Origin: Marivivens geojensis
GTDB taxonomy: Bacteria; Pseudomonadota; Alphaproteobacteria; Rhodobacterales; Rhodobacteraceae
Direction of reading: 5' to 3'
Assembly: GCF_023540835.1 (NCBI RefSeq)
Contig: NZ_JALKCU010000007.1
Location: 56,948-120,947, forward strand
DNA length: 64,000 nt
Shown here: in pieces, positions 11,065 to 21,989 of the stretch
Numbering within the stretch: position 1 is the first letter of the stretch
How the letters are laid out: each line of letters starts with the position of its first letter
Position numbers and translations under genes: made by a program
The notes under the pieces: model-generated
The model's input: the letters and a program-made list of their open reading frames with translations, nothing else
Databases searched by the model: none
Told to the model about the DNA's origin: nothing

Positions 11065-12603
11065 TCAGGCGAAGTCTGCGGCGAATTCGTCCAGCGCAGC
11101 CTTCAGCTTGTCAGCATCAGCGCCTTTGATCTTCGGGTCGTCGTTCGCGATCCATTCCAAGATGTCCTTACGCTTGGTGCGCAGGAATGCGAGGAGCGCT
11201 GCTTCGTAGCGGCCAACTTCTTTTACGTCGACTTTGTCGAGGTAACCGTTGGTGCCAGCGAAGATGATGCAAACGATTTCCGCGTTGGTCAGCGGCGAGT
11301 ACTGCGGCTGTTTCATCAGCTCGGTCAGACGCGCACCACGGTTCAGAAGACGCTGGGTTGCAGCATCAAGGTCGGAACCGAACTGAGCGAATGCTGCCAT
11401 CTCGCGGTACTGAGCGAGCGACAGTTTAACCGGACCAGCAACAGACGACATTGCTTTGGTCTGAGCGGACGAACCAACGCGCGAAACCGACAGACCGGTG
11501 TTCACAGCTGGGCGGATACCCTGGTAGAACAGTTCGGTTTCGAGGAAGATCTGACCGTCGGTGATCGAGATCACGTTGGTCGGAATAAACGCCGAAACGT
11601 CGCCGCCCTGGGTTTCAATGATCGGCAGCGCGGTGAGCGAGCCCGAACCATTGTCTTCGTTCAGCTTTGCCGAACGTTCCAGCAGACGCGAGTGGAGATA
11701 GAAAACGTCGCCCGGGTAAGCTTCACGGCCCGGCGGACGGCGGAGCAGAAGCGACATCTGACGATACGAAACAGCCTGCTTCGAAAGGTCATCGTAGATG
11801 ATCAGTGCGTGGCGGCCGTTGTCACGGAAGTGCTCTGCCATTGCGGTTGCCGCGTAGGGAGCAAGGAACTGCATCGGTGCCGGATCGGACGCGGTTGCAG
11901 CAACAACGATGGAGTATTCCATCGCGCCATTTTCTTCGAGCTTACGAACGAGCTGAGCAACAGTCGAACGCTTCTGACCAACTGCAACGTAGATGCAGTA
12001 GAGTTTCTTGGACTCATCGTCGCCAGCAGCTTCGTTGTAGGACTTCTGGTTCAGGATAGCGTCCAGAGCCACAGCCGTTTTACCAGTCTGACGGTCGCCA
12101 ATGATAAGCTCACGCTGGCCACGGCCAATCGGGATCATCGCGTCAACCGATTTCAGGCCGGTTGCCATCGGTTCGTGAACCGATTTACGGGGAATGATGC
12201 CCGGTGCTTTAACGTCAGCAACCAAACGCTTGGAAGCGTTGATCGGACCTTTGCCGTCGATTGGGTTACCCAGACCGTCAACAACGCGACCCAGCAGTTC
12301 ATCACCAGCCGGAACGTCCACGATCGAGTTGGTGCGCTTAACAGTGTCACCTTCTTTAATGTCGCGGTCGGAACCGAAGATAACAACACCAACGTTGTCT
12401 GCTTCGAGGTTCAGAGCCATCCCGCGGATACCACCGGGGAATTCGACCATTTCACCAGCCTGAACATTGTCCAGACCGTATACGCGAGCGATACCGTCAC
12501 CGACCGAGAGCACACGGCCGATTTCGGCCACTTCGGCATCTTGGCCAAAGTTTTTGATCTGGTCCTTCAGGATCGCAGAAATTTCTGCAGCTTGGATCGC
12601 CAT
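11065..12603 (-). CDS. atpA: F1 ATP synthase alpha subunit
   Basis: 512 residues. Noncatalytic nucleotide-binding subunit with Walker [10 protein letters not shown], the [12 protein letters not shown] segment, and the alpha signature [14 protein letters not shown]. The ATG overlaps the atpH stop by one base. Confidence 0.98.
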   Translation of the reverse strand: MAIQAAEISAILKDQIKNFGQDAEVAEIGRVLSVGDGIARVYGLDNVQAGEMVEFPGGIRGMALNLEADNVGVVIFGSDRDIKEGDTVKRTNSIVDVPAGDELLGRVVDGLGNPIDGKGPINASKRLVADVKAPGIIPRKSVHEPMATGLKSVDAMIPIGRGQRELIIGDRQTGKTAVALDAILNQKSYNEAAGDDESKKLYCIYVAVGQKRSTVAQLVRKLEENGAMEYSIVVAATASDPAPMQFLAPYAATAMAEHFRDNGRHALIIYDDLSKQAVSYRQMSLLLRRPPGREAYPGDVFYLHSRLLERSAKLNEDNGSGSLTALPIIETQGGDVSAFIPTNVISITDGQIFLETELFYQGIRPAVNTGLSVSRVGSSAQTKAMSSVAGPVKLSLAQYREMAAFAQFGSDLDAATQRLLNRGARLTELMKQPQYSPLTNAEIVCIIFAGTNGYLDKVDVKEVGRYEAALLAFLRTKRKDILEWIANDDPKIKGADADKLKAALDEFAADFA

Positions 12604-13163
12604 TATCCGACCTCTTTCATGGTGTTCTGGAGAGCGCTGAGCTTGGAGCGGATCGACGTGTCGATCATCTTCGAGCCCACCTTAACAACAAGACCGCCAA
12701 CGAGGGACTCGTCCACGGCCGCATTAATTTTCACAGTTTTACCGATATTGGCAGAGAGTGTCTTTGCCAATTTATCGGACTGAGTTTTAGTCAGCGCCTT
12801 CGCGCTGATAACCTCGGCGGTTACTTCGCCTTTCTCTTCGGCCATCAGGTCGCGCAGCGCGTTCAGAACGAACGGCAGGACGAACATACGGCGCTTTTGC
12901 GCCAGCAGGCCGAGAGTGTTGGTTACGATTTCCGACAGGCCCATCTTTTTCGCAAGCGCTGCGATTGCAGTCGCTTGCTCTTCGCGCGAGTACAACGGCG
13001 AAGAAATCAGAGCGCGCAGATCAGAGCTGCCTTCGAGTGCAGCCGTCAGTGCGTCAATGTCGGATTCAAGAGCAGCAAGACCTTTGCCTTCTTTGGCAAG
13101 GTCAAAAGCAGCAGATGCATAGCGCGAAGCGATGCCGGTTGAGATCGAAGCTGGTTCGGACAC
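12603..13163 (-). CDS. atpH: F1 ATP synthase delta subunit
   Basis: 186 residues from a GTG start at 13163, which gives the usual S-E-P-A-S-I-S N-terminus and has GGAAGGG about six bases upstream; a longer open frame to 13193 lacks such support. The C-terminal [14 protein letters not shown] and I-D-T-S-I-R-S-K-L are the OSCP/delta signature. It connects F1 to the stator stalk. The Fo genes (atpB, E, F) are not here, as usual in this order. Confidence 0.95.
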   Translation of the reverse strand: MSEPASISTGIASRYASAAFDLAKEGKGLAALESDIDALTAALEGSSDLRALISSPLYSREEQATAIAALAKKMGLSEIVTNTLGLLAQKRRMFVLPFVLNALRDLMAEEKGEVTAEVISAKALTKTQSDKLAKTLSANIGKTVKINAAVDESLVGGLVVKVGSKMIDTSIRSKLSALQNTMKEVG

Positions 13164-13463
13164 GTCCACCCTTCCGATAGTTTTGGCCCTCACGTCATAC
13201 CGGGATGGTCTGAAGTTTAGGCAGCTTGAACCGCCCTCGTCGAAGCGGGGGCGCCAAAATCACGGGGGATGTAGCAGACAGGTATGACTGTCGCAACCGC
13301 CTAGACGCACTCAAGATCGATTGTTTGCGCCAATACTCTGAAAGAACAGCGCCGCAAGGTGACGGGTGCGACCATTCGCGCAACCTTTCTCGTCAAAAAT
13401 TGGTACGCGACGGTATACTGAAATCCGATTTGAACCGAGAATCGAATCTCTTTTTCGTGATTG
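13164..13463 (-). promoter_or_regulatory. intergenic region upstream of the atp operon
   Basis: About 300 bases between the methyltransferase stop and atpH, both on the minus strand. I see no convincing protein. It must carry the promoter of the atp operon, but I cannot point to specific -35/-10 boxes. Confidence 0.45.
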
Positions 13464-14231
13464 TTAGGTCGGTCGGCTATTTGACAGCCCCGCTTCGGGC
13501 ACAGGTCGCCCCACCCCTTCAAGGATTTTAAGCGGGCGTTTCACCGCCTCCCCCAGACCCGGACGACGGGGAGCAGAGACCTGCTTGGACACTTCGACAA
13601 TCAACACACCACCAGAAGCAATGAACGGCAATTTATGCCCCAGATCTTCGAGCACATTCGCCAGTTTGCGCCATATCCGCTTCTTAGAGGGAGGTTGATA
13701 AAGCACTGACGACGCACGCTCGACAACAAAGTTGTGCTGCCTGAGTTGGGCCTCAAGTTGGCTCAATGAATAGGGCCGCCCGTATCCGAACGGTGTTTTG
13801 TCCGATCGGGACCAGAGGCCTGCACGGTTGGGCACCACGAAAACAGCTCGCCCCCCTGGTCCAAGAACACGCCAGCATTCCTCTAAAACAGCCGTCGGAT
13901 TCTCTGACGTCTCCAGCCCATGCATCAAAACAAGCTTATCGACGACGCCATTTTCGAACGGCCACATCATTTCTTCACATAGGACACTGACATTCGGCTG
14001 CCCCGCAGGCCACGGCATAACCCCCTGTGGCCCAGGCATCAGCGCTACAACCCGACGCGCATCATCTAAGTAAGGACGCAACAGCGGCGCAGCAAAGCCA
14101 AAGCCCGCAACGGTTTGCCCTTTCGCCTCGGGCCACATCGCAGTCAATTCACCGCGGATAACCTTTTGTGCGGCCCGCCCCAAGGCGCTGCGATAATAGA
14201 AATTGCGCAGATCAATTACGTCGAGATGCAT
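13464..14231 (-). CDS. class I SAM-dependent methyltransferase
   Basis: 255 residues from ATG 14231. The N-terminus [13 protein letters not shown] is typical of a Rhodobacteraceae family with a Methyltransf_11 fold. The SAM-binding glycine loop is [11 protein letters not shown], an acidic strand end is [11 protein letters not shown], and the motif-IV region reads [14 protein letters not shown] followed by [13 protein letters not shown]. The substrate is unknown. It is divergent from gloB with about 60 bases between the starts. Confidence 0.8.
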   Translation of the reverse strand: MHLDVIDLRNFYYRSALGRAAQKVIRGELTAMWPEAKGQTVAGFGFAAPLLRPYLDDARRVVALMPGPQGVMPWPAGQPNVSVLCEEMMWPFENGVVDKLVLMHGLETSENPTAVLEECWRVLGPGGRAVFVVPNRAGLWSRSDKTPFGYGRPYSLSQLEAQLRQHNFVVERASSVLYQPPSKKRIWRKLANVLEDLGHKLPFIASGGVLIVEVSKQVSAPRRPGLGEAVKRPLKILEGVGRPVPEAGLSNSRPT

Positions 14232-14294
14232 TGCGGTCGGTGGCCTTTGGGCTAGTCTCTTTATCAAAGCTTAACCGAAGATCGTGACAATGCC

Positions 14295-15062
14295 ATGCCC
14301 CTTGAACTCATTACCTTGCCCTGTTTGACCGATAACTACGCCTATTTGGTCCGAAACACTGAAACGAATGAGGTCGCACTGATCGACGCCCCCGAGGCTG
14401 GACCGATTTTGTCCTACCTCGACGCACATGGCCTGACCCTCGGCACCATTCTGCTCACCCATCACCATTGGGACCACGTGGACGGCGTCCCTGATCTTGT
14501 CGCACGGTATGACCCCAAAATTATCGGCGCCGCCGCCGATGAAGCGCGCCTGCCAAAGCTCGACCAATCTGTGGTAGATGGTCAAGAGATCACCATTTGT
14601 AGCGAACCCTGCGAGGTGATCGACGTCTACGGCCACACCATCGGACACGTGGCGTTTTACTTCCCCCAAAGCGGCTATTTGTTCAGTGCTGATAGCCTAA
14701 TGGCATTTGGCTGCGGTCGCTTGTTTGAGGGAACACCCGCACAAATGTGGGTCAGCATGCAACGCCTCCGCGCCCTGCCCGACGATACTTTGGTCTGTTC
14801 TGGCCATGAATACACAGCATCGAATGCCAAATTCATGGCCACCATTGATCCGAACACTCCAGCCGTTCAGGCCCGCATACAATCCACGGCCGAAGCCCGC
14901 GCAAGGAACGAGGCGACCGTTCCATCGCTCCTCAGCTTGGAAAAAGCGACCAATCCCTATTTGCGTGCAGACCATCCAGACCTCAAAGCCGCAGTCGGCA
15001 TGGAAGGTGCATCAGACCTCGAAGTATTCACCGAAATTCGCCGCCGAAAGGACAATTTCTGA
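14295..15062 (+). CDS. gloB: hydroxyacylglutathione hydrolase (glyoxalase II)
   Basis: 255 residues. The metallo-beta-lactamase motif LTHHHWDHVDG supplies the first metal site (THxHxDH). Later ligands are H in VYGHTIGHVAF, D in FSADSLM and H in VCSGHEYTASNAKF. It hydrolyses S-lactoylglutathione in methylglyoxal detoxification. The C-terminal ends R-R-R-K-D-N-F as in the family. Confidence 0.95.
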   Translation: MPLELITLPCLTDNYAYLVRNTETNEVALIDAPEAGPILSYLDAHGLTLGTILLTHHHWDHVDGVPDLVARYDPKIIGAAADEARLPKLDQSVVDGQEITICSEPCEVIDVYGHTIGHVAFYFPQSGYLFSADSLMAFGCGRLFEGTPAQMWVSMQRLRALPDDTLVCSGHEYTASNAKFMATIDPNTPAVQARIQSTAEARARNEATVPSLLSLEKATNPYLRADHPDLKAAVGMEGASDLEVFTEIRRRKDNF

Positions 15063-15240
15063 TAGTTTGGCGCAAAAACATTCCGCGCTGACGCGCCGTT
15101 ACAGGGCGATGACGCGAAATGTGAAGCGAATATGAAAGAAAGTCCTTGAAGGTTGGGCAAGAAAACCAAACTTTAAAGGTATGAGGCCACAGTCGAACGG
15201 AACGTGTTCCGCGAGACACCGAAAGAAAGGAGCACTCATC

Positions 15241-17568
15241 GTGCCATCTTTTTCGACCACACTAGAGCAGTCCATCCATGCGGCGCTGGCTTTGGCCAAT
15301 GCGCGTCGTCACGAACTCGCTACACTCGAACATCTTTTGCTGGCCCTGATCGATGAACCCGACGCCGCACGCGTCATGAAAGCGTGCTCCGTCGATCTCG
15401 ATGAGCTGCGCAAAAACCTCGAAGAATATATCGACGACGATCTGTCGACCCTGATCACCGAAGTTGACGGGTCCGAAGCCGTGCCCACCGCTGCGTTCCA
15501 GCGTGTGATCCAGCGTGCGGCGATACACGTTCAGTCTTCGGGTCGTACCGAAGTCACGGGTGCGAACGTCCTCGTCGCGATCTTTGCGGAACGCGAATCC
15601 AACGCGGCTTACTTCCTCCAAGATCAGGAAATGACCCGTTATGACGCGGTCAACTTTATCGCGCACGGCGTTGCCAAAGACCCCGCCTTTGGCGAGGCAC
15701 GTCCTATCATGGGCGCTGACGATGACGAAGATCGCACGACCGAGACAGCGACCGAAGCAGCCGAAGCGAAAGACTCCGCTCTCGCCAAATACTGCGTGGA
15801 CCTGAACGCGAAATCCGCGAAGGGTGACGTTGATCCGCTGATTGGCCGCGATCACGAGGTTGAACGCTGCATTCAGGTGCTTTGCCGTCGCCGTAAGAAC
15901 AACCCGCTTCTCGTAGGTGATCCGGGCGTTGGTAAAACCGCAATCGCCGAAGGCCTCGCCCGCAAGATCGTAAACGGCGAAGTGCCCGAGGTCCTATCTG
16001 AAACGACGATTTATAGCCTCGATATGGGCGCCCTTCTCGCCGGAACCCGCTACCGTGGTGATTTCGAAGAGCGTCTGAAGGCCGTTGTTTCCGAACTCGA
16101 AGACCACGACGATGCCGTTCTGTTCATCGACGAAATCCATACCGTTATCGGTGCGGGTGCGACCTCTGGCGGCGCGATGGATGCGTCCAACCTGCTGAAA
16201 CCTGCGCTGCAGGGCGGCAAGCTGCGCTGCATGGGCTCGACCACCTACAAAGAGTTCCGCCAACATTTCGAGAAAGACCGCGCACTTGCCCGTCGTTTCC
16301 AGAAAATTGACGTGAACGAGCCTTCGGTCGAGGACTCGGTGAAAATCCTGCAAGGCTTGAAGCCCTACTTCGAAGATCACCACCAAATCCGTTACACCCA
16401 CGATGCGATCAAATCCGCCGTGGAACTATCGGCCCGTTATATCAACGACCGCAAACTGCCCGATAAAGCCATCGACGTGATCGACGAGGCAGGTGCCGCT
16501 CAGCATCTGGTCGCTGAATCCAAACGCCGTAAAACCATCGGCGTGAAAGAGATCGAGGCGGTCGTAGCCAAAATCGCACGCATTCCACCGAAGAACGTCA
16601 GCAAAGACGATGCGGAGACGCTCAAAGATCTGGAGAAATCGCTCAAGCGCGTTGTGTTCGGTCAGAACCTCGCAATCGAAGCGCTGTCCTCGGCGATCAA
16701 ACTGGCGCGTGCGGGTCTTCGTGAACCTGAAAAGCCCATCGGGAACTACCTCTTCGCGGGTCCGACAGGTGTTGGCAAAACAGAGGTTGCGAAACAGCTT
16801 GCCGATACGCTGGGCGTCGAACTCATCCGTTTTGACATGTCCGAATACATGGAAAAACACGCCGTATCTCGCTTGATCGGTGCCCCTCCGGGTTATGTCG
16901 GGTTCGATCAGGGCGGTATGCTGACCGATAGCATCGACCAGAACCCGCACTGCGTTCTGCTTCTCGACGAAATCGAAAAAGCGCACCCAGATGTCTACAA
17001 CATTCTGTTGCAGGTGATGGACCACGGGAAACTGACCGACCACAACGGTCGAACGACGGATTTCCGCAACGTGATCCTGATTATGACCTCGAACGCGGGA
17101 GCCGCAGAGCAAGCGAAAGAAGCGATCGGCTTTGGTCGTGACCGTCGCGAAGGCGAAGATACCGCTGCGATCGAACGGACCTTCACACCTGAATTCCGCA
17201 ACCGTCTGGACGCGGTGATCCCGTTCCAGCCGCTGCCGAAAGAGGTTATCCTGCAGGTCGTCGAAAAGTTCGTGCTGCAACTCGAAGCGCAACTCATGGA
17301 CCGCAACGTCCACATCGAACTCACACCAGCTGCCGCCGCTTGGCTCGGCGACAAAGGCTACGATGCGAAAATGGGTGCACGTCCGCTGGGACGTGTCATT
17401 CAGGAACACATCAAAAAACCGCTGGCCGAAGAACTCCTGTTCGGCAAACTCACCAAAGGCGGTGTGGTTCGTGTCTTGGTCAAAGACGACAAACTCGAAC
17501 TGGAAGTCGAGCCACCACAGCAAGGTCGCCTGACAGGAAACAAACCACCGCTCTTGACCGCAGATTGA
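15241..17568 (+). CDS. clpA: ATP-dependent Clp protease ATP-binding subunit ClpA
   Basis: 775 residues from GTG 15241, chosen because AAGGAG lies about 10 bases upstream and the N-domain then begins [10 protein letters not shown]. Clp_N repeats occupy residues 1-140, then an acidic linker. AAA domain 1 has Walker A GDPGVGKT and Walker [12 protein letters not shown] domain 2 has GPTGVGKTE and [10 protein letters not shown]. It unfolds substrates for ClpP. clpS, often next to clpA in related genomes, is not seen here. Confidence 0.96.
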   Translation: MPSFSTTLEQSIHAALALANARRHELATLEHLLLALIDEPDAARVMKACSVDLDELRKNLEEYIDDDLSTLITEVDGSEAVPTAAFQRVIQRAAIHVQSSGRTEVTGANVLVAIFAERESNAAYFLQDQEMTRYDAVNFIAHGVAKDPAFGEARPIMGADDDEDRTTETATEAAEAKDSALAKYCVDLNAKSAKGDVDPLIGRDHEVERCIQVLCRRRKNNPLLVGDPGVGKTAIAEGLARKIVNGEVPEVLSETTIYSLDMGALLAGTRYRGDFEERLKAVVSELEDHDDAVLFIDEIHTVIGAGATSGGAMDASNLLKPALQGGKLRCMGSTTYKEFRQHFEKDRALARRFQKIDVNEPSVEDSVKILQGLKPYFEDHHQIRYTHDAIKSAVELSARYINDRKLPDKAIDVIDEAGAAQHLVAESKRRKTIGVKEIEAVVAKIARIPPKNVSKDDAETLKDLEKSLKRVVFGQNLAIEALSSAIKLARAGLREPEKPIGNYLFAGPTGVGKTEVAKQLADTLGVELIRFDMSEYMEKHAVSRLIGAPPGYVGFDQGGMLTDSIDQNPHCVLLLDEIEKAHPDVYNILLQVMDHGKLTDHNGRTTDFRNVILIMTSNAGAAEQAKEAIGFGRDRREGEDTAAIERTFTPEFRNRLDAVIPFQPLPKEVILQVVEKFVLQLEAQLMDRNVHIELTPAAAAWLGDKGYDAKMGARPLGRVIQEHIKKPLAEELLFGKLTKGGVVRVLVKDDKLELEVEPPQQGRLTGNKPPLLTAD

Positions 17569-18524
17569 TGCGTGCGGGGGCACTGATACTAATTACTCTC
17601 GCCGCACCAGCTGTGGCGAGAGACCCACTTTTCGGATTGCCGATTGATTGCGATCTGTCGGACACCTGCTACATCCAACAATTCGTTGACCATGACTCGT
17701 CTGCGGGCGTGATCGATTTTGCCTGTGGTTGGCTAACGTATGACGGCCACAAAGGAACAGACTTCGCCCTACCCTCACTCGCTATGCAAGCCCAAGGCGT
17801 CAATGTAATCGCAGCAGCCCCCGGAACGGTGCGCGGCGTTCGCAATGACATGGTCGATGTCTTGCAAGGGCAAGCCGGTGCGCCCGATGTGTCCTCTAAG
17901 GAATGCGGAAACGGCGTCGTGATCGACCACGGCAACGGTTGGGAAACCCAATACTGCCACATGGCCCAAGGGTCCGTAACGGTTAGATCAGGCGATCATG
18001 TGGCAATGGGTCAAGTCCTCGGTCAGGTTGGGCTATCGGGCCAAACTCAGTTCCCACACGTCCATCTTTCGGTCCGCCACAATGGAGAGGTCGTGGATCC
18101 CTTCGACCCGAACGATGAGGCCACTTGCGGACCGTCGAATACCGTGCTCTGGATTGACACGCCGCCAACGCCTGCGGGCGGCCTGATCAGCACAGGGTTT
18201 GCCCCAAACGTGCCCGAATATACGGAAGTCAAAGCAGGCACTGCAGGCGTGGTAGAGCTTGATCAATCTGGCAATATCGTCCTCTGGGGTTTCTCGTTCG
18301 GCGTTCAATCCGGTGACGAAATGACGTTTAAAATCATCGGACCTTCTGGCCCAATCTTCGAACACACCGAAACTTTGACCCGCGATCAAGCGATGGTCTT
18401 TCGTGCCAGTGGCAAACGCGCACCCGCGTCAGGTTGGGACACAGGCGACTATGCAGGAATGGTCACGTTGCAACGCGACGGAACCGAGCTAGACCGCCAA
18501 GTGATCAACGTCACCGTTCGGTGA
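17568..18524 (+). CDS. M23 family metallopeptidase (LytM-like), exported
   Basis: 318 residues. A short signal peptide ending A-P-A-V-A-R is followed by the zinc-peptidase domain. Motif H-x-x-x-D is seen in YDGHKGTDFALP and the second His pair in QFPHVHLSVRHNG, with GNGVVIDHGNGWETQYCHM between. It is probably a periplasmic peptidoglycan endopeptidase. Its ATG overlaps the clpA TGA by one base; its stop overlaps the convergent OmpA-type gene by 14 bases. The C-terminal third is a beta-rich domain I do not recognise. Confidence 0.85.
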   Translation: MRAGALILITLAAPAVARDPLFGLPIDCDLSDTCYIQQFVDHDSSAGVIDFACGWLTYDGHKGTDFALPSLAMQAQGVNVIAAAPGTVRGVRNDMVDVLQGQAGAPDVSSKECGNGVVIDHGNGWETQYCHMAQGSVTVRSGDHVAMGQVLGQVGLSGQTQFPHVHLSVRHNGEVVDPFDPNDEATCGPSNTVLWIDTPPTPAGGLISTGFAPNVPEYTEVKAGTAGVVELDQSGNIVLWGFSFGVQSGDEMTFKIIGPSGPIFEHTETLTRDQAMVFRASGKRAPASGWDTGDYAGMVTLQRDGTELDRQVINVTVR

Positions 18525-20154
18525 GCTTCAATTCGATCCGACGGTTCTGCGCCCGTGCTGCATCGCTGTCTTCGGTATTCAGCGGTTGATATTCACCAAA
18601 ACCGTTGGCCGACAAATGGGTCGGGTCAATGCCTTGGCTTTCAGACATGAACCGCACCACAGACAAGGCCCGCGCTTGCGACAGTTCCCAGTTGTCACGG
18701 AATTCGCCCAAGCCCGACAAAGGAATATTATCGGTGTGCCCATCCACGCGAATGATCCAGTCGATGCTGTCGGGGATATTGTCCGCAACTTGGCGCAAAA
18801 GCGCAGCGACCTTAGCAACTTCGGCCTGACCCAAAGGCGAGAGCGTCGCGCTACCCGGAGGGAACAGAACCTCTGAGGCAAAAACGAAACGGTCACCTTC
18901 AATACGCACGCCGTCCTGATCGGCCAAAACTTGGCGCATCTGACCAAAGAACTCCGACCGATAGTTTGCGAGTTCTTTTGTCTCTGCCTCTAGGCGCGCG
19001 CGTTCCGCCTCTTCTAACTCCAGCCGACGCGCATTTTCCGCAGCCGCACGGGCCAACGCCTGATTGAGCCGCCCAGAAAGGTTCGTGATCTGAACCTGCG
19101 CTTCGGTATCTGCCTGCTCTGCCAAATCGAGCAAACCTTGCAGGTGGGCAACTTGGCTCCGCAATTCAGCAACATTGGCGTTCAGAGCCGCCACCTGACG
19201 CTGACTTTCGGCAGAGAGCGCTTCTTCTTCCGTCAAACGCTGCTGGGCCACCGCTAAAAGGGCCGCCTGACGCTCTGCCTCGCTCAATTGCTCGGTCTGC
19301 TGCGCGGCCAAATCATCCCGCGCGGCCTCTGCCGCGGCCAAGAGCGTGAGTGTTTCCTCAGCCTCTTTACGCTGCTGTTCGAGAGCCAATGTCATCGCTG
19401 TAATTTCGGCGTCTGCATCTGCGAGGCGTGCACGCAACGCCTCTAGCGCGGCGGCATCGGCCAAACGAGCAGCTTCTAGTTCAGATACCTGCGCTTGACG
19501 CGCAGCACCGCCAGTTTCCAACTCGGCAATTGTCGCCGCGTCCTGATCACGTTTAGCCTCAAGGTCTGCGATCAATGCTTCGAGGGCCTCACGACGAGCC
19601 GCAGCAAGACGGGCATTCTCGGCAGCATCGTCAATTTCCGAACGCGCTGTCGCGAGGGCGAGGTTCAGCGCCTCAGCCTCGGACATCAAACGCGCCTGTT
19701 CGGTTTCCAGCCCCGCGACCTGATCCCGCAAATCGGTGCGATCCGCCAGCAAACCCGCAATCTGCGCCTCAAACCCTGTGATCCGACTTTGCGCATCAAC
19801 GAGTTCGGCCGTGACGCGATCCCTTTCGGCCGTCAGTGACGCGATCAAGGCAGCTTGCGCCTGACGGTCGTCTTGGGCCTGCGACAGATCCGTGGTCAAC
19901 TGCCCGACCTGACTGGCCAGTTGCGACGACCGCGTTTGTTCGAGGCCCAGCGCATCGGTCAATGATGCAATCTCGGACGAAAGCTCCTCAAGCCGCGTTT
20001 CCTGTCCCGTAATCTTTTCACGCAGCACAAACTGGATCACCATAAAGATGGTGATGACAAACATCAGGACCAACAAGAGCCCCGTCATCGCATCCACAAA
20101 CCCCGGCCAGATCGAGGCATTGAAACGGTTGGTGCTGCGACGACTGATCGCCAT
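18511..20154 (-). CDS. MotB-like OmpA-domain protein with long coiled coil
   Basis: 547 residues: one transmembrane helix near residues 20-45 (FVDAMTGLLLVLMFVITIFM), with an Asp placed as in MotB/ExbD/TolR plug helices. Then comes an Ala/Glu/Gln/Arg-rich coiled coil of roughly 350 residues and a C-terminal OmpA-like peptidoglycan-binding domain (IIRVDGHTDNIPL, then L-S-A-N-G-F-G-E-Y and N-R-R-I-E). It forms a two-gene unit with the upstream ExbB/MotA-like gene (TAATG overlap). Probably an ion-driven inner-membrane machine reaching to the cell wall; its job is unknown. Confidence 0.75.
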   Translation of the reverse strand: MAISRRSTNRFNASIWPGFVDAMTGLLLVLMFVITIFMVIQFVLREKITGQETRLEELSSEIASLTDALGLEQTRSSQLASQVGQLTTDLSQAQDDRQAQAALIASLTAERDRVTAELVDAQSRITGFEAQIAGLLADRTDLRDQVAGLETEQARLMSEAEALNLALATARSEIDDAAENARLAAARREALEALIADLEAKRDQDAATIAELETGGAARQAQVSELEAARLADAAALEALRARLADADAEITAMTLALEQQRKEAEETLTLLAAAEAARDDLAAQQTEQLSEAERQAALLAVAQQRLTEEEALSAESQRQVAALNANVAELRSQVAHLQGLLDLAEQADTEAQVQITNLSGRLNQALARAAAENARRLELEEAERARLEAETKELANYRSEFFGQMRQVLADQDGVRIEGDRFVFASEVLFPPGSATLSPLGQAEVAKVAALLRQVADNIPDSIDWIIRVDGHTDNIPLSGLGEFRDNWELSQARALSVVRFMSESQGIDPTHLSANGFGEYQPLNTEDSDAARAQNRRIELKLTER

Positions 20155-21317
20155 TAGCTATGTCCTGTGCCCGTTGGGCGTTTCGTTGCGCGCAGCATGC
20201 GAGTGATGTTCGCAAGATCGCCACGCAATTCACCCACGGTTTCCTGACGACCCGACGACAGCTCTTCGAGGATTTTCAAAAGCTGCACATCTATCGACCG
20301 CAACCGCATCCGGCTTTCGGCATCAATCCCGTCAACACCGCTATCTTGTAGTTTCTGGGCGAGCCGCATCTGGGCCTCAGCCGCCTCTTGCAAAGCGGGA
20401 CGCACGTCGGTCGCATCAATCTTCTGGGAAAGCCCCACAACGGCTTCGGTCAAGCGCACGAGATAGGCATCGGTTTGACCACGGCCTGCCTCTGCCTGTT
20501 CAAAGAGCGCCCGTAGGGTGTCGATCTGATCCGCCATTTGGTCGAGAACACCACCGTAGGGGTTCCCTTCCATCGCTGGTCCCTCGTCCCCGCTCGAAAA
20601 CCCGAGGCGGGTGATCGAGGACATCCATTCTTCGAGGTCGCGGTAAAAACGGTTCTGACCATGTCCCGCAAAGAGTTCCAACAGGCCAACAATCAGAGAC
20701 CCCGCCAAACCGAGGAGCGACGACGAAAACGCTGTGCCCATCCCACCCAACTGCGCCTCAAGGCCCGTTTGCAGTTTGGCAAAGATATCGCCCGCGGCAC
20801 CATCATCAGCGTTCAACGACCGAATGGTTTCGACCAACGCAGGAACCGTCGTGGCCAGACCATAGAACGTCCCCAAAAGGCCGAGGAAAATCAACGTATT
20901 GCCCAGATATTTCGTGATTTCGCGATCTTCGTCGATGCGGCTGGCAACGGAATCCAAGATCGACCGCGCAGACGAGCTAGACAGTTGCATACGTGCTCCG
21001 CGCGACCGCAGCAGTGTTGCCAAAGGCGCAAGCAGCGCAGGGGCGCCCTGAACCTGTTGGTCCCTTGCAAAACGTTTGATCCAGCCAACGGACGACACGA
21101 GCTGAACAACCTGCCCAAAGCAAGACAATACGCCCAAGACAAAAACAGCGCCAATCAGCCCGTTCAAATACGGGTTAGACCAGAAGATCGACAGCAACGT
21201 GGACAATGCCACATAGACGCCAGCACCGATCAGCCCCAATGCGATCAGCATCATGGTGATCTGTCGCGTCGGTTGCGAAAAATACGGCTCGGCCTCGGGT
21301 TCCCTAATGTCCGCCAC
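20154..21317 (-). CDS. MotA/ExbB/TolQ-like proton channel family protein
   Basis: 387 residues from a GTG start with GAGGAA eight bases upstream. Two N-terminal transmembrane segments lie at about residues 20-75. Two more, around 145-165 (LGNTLIFLGLLGTFYGLATT) and 200-220 (GMGTAFSSSLLGLAGSLIVG), form the MotA/TolQ/ExbB core. The C-terminal third is a soluble helical region. It is coupled to the MotB-like partner. This pairing points to an uncharacterised stator rather than a flagellar motor: no flagellar genes are near. Confidence 0.75.
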   Translation of the reverse strand: MADIREPEAEPYFSQPTRQITMMLIALGLIGAGVYVALSTLLSIFWSNPYLNGLIGAVFVLGVLSCFGQVVQLVSSVGWIKRFARDQQVQGAPALLAPLATLLRSRGARMQLSSSSARSILDSVASRIDEDREITKYLGNTLIFLGLLGTFYGLATTVPALVETIRSLNADDGAAGDIFAKLQTGLEAQLGGMGTAFSSSLLGLAGSLIVGLLELFAGHGQNRFYRDLEEWMSSITRLGFSSGDEGPAMEGNPYGGVLDQMADQIDTLRALFEQAEAGRGQTDAYLVRLTEAVVGLSQKIDATDVRPALQEAAEAQMRLAQKLQDSGVDGIDAESRMRLRSIDVQLLKILEELSSGRQETVGELRGDLANITRMLRATKRPTGTGHS

Positions 21318-21394
21318 GGGTTGGGTTCCTCGCGTTAGTTTATTGCAGGAACCATAAGGCCCTGAGACTGAATTCCCAAATGAAATATATGGGA

Positions 21395-21943
21395 TCAGAC
21401 TGCGATTATTGCCTTAACGCGCCCCACGAGCCACGCCATTTCATCATCGCAAATGCCCATCTGCGTCAGATGCGCCGCAGTGTTGAAAAGATATTCGGTA
21501 TTTGGCCCGCGCCCACCGACAGCACGCCCGATCATCTGCGCCTGCGTTTCAAGCGGCAGGTGACAGTATTGTTCGTGATCTGGGTCGATAATGTAGGTCA
21601 CTGCCTCAACTGTTCGCCCGTCATGGAGCGTAATCGGTAGCACTGCCTCAAGATAGGCCGACGACACCAATTCACGTTCGCGAAGCGCAGTTATCACGGC
21701 CTCGCGGTCCGCATCGGCAACCCGAAATGCAACACCCGTGCAGCCTGCGCCATCCTGACGGTCCAAAGCCAGAACGAGTCCCGGCTCTTCGATGGTGCCA
21801 CGATGGTGGATGGAGAGCATACAAAAAGACCGGTGAAACCCGTCCAGTCGCGCCTGAATGGCCTCCTCGGGTTCGAAACCAGGGTTCCACAAAAGCGAGC
21901 CGTAGCCGAAGACCCAAAGCGGGGAATGTTCTTTTCCTGTCAT
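21395..21943 (-). CDS. ChaC-like gamma-glutamylcyclotransferase
   Basis: 182 residues from ATG 21943. The GGCT fold motif W-V-F-G-Y-G-S-L-L-W is at residues 9-18, and the catalytic Glu lies in LREREL followed by Y-L-E-A-V-L-P. ChaC enzymes split glutathione into 5-oxoproline and Cys-Gly. It is divergent from the DUF2125 gene. The open frame continues 19 codons upstream, but that part overlaps the divergent promoter and is not conserved. Confidence 0.88.
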   Translation of the reverse strand: MTGKEHSPLWVFGYGSLLWNPGFEPEEAIQARLDGFHRSFCMLSIHHRGTIEEPGLVLALDRQDGAGCTGVAFRVADADREAVITALRERELVSSAYLEAVLPITLHDGRTVEAVTYIIDPDHEQYCHLPLETQAQMIGRAVGGRGPNTEYLFNTAAHLTQMGICDDEMAWLVGRVKAIIAV

Positions 21944-21989
21944 GATCCCATGGTTAAACACGAAACAAGTTCGGGTTAAAGGGGGCGAC

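Noticed and set aside
16426..17583. 385-codon open frame antisense to clpA
   Set aside because: Antisense shadow of the second AAA domain of clpA.
18511..21317. Zorya-type defence system
   Set aside because: The stator-like pair lacks neighbouring ZorC/D/E-type genes and lies among core housekeeping genes.
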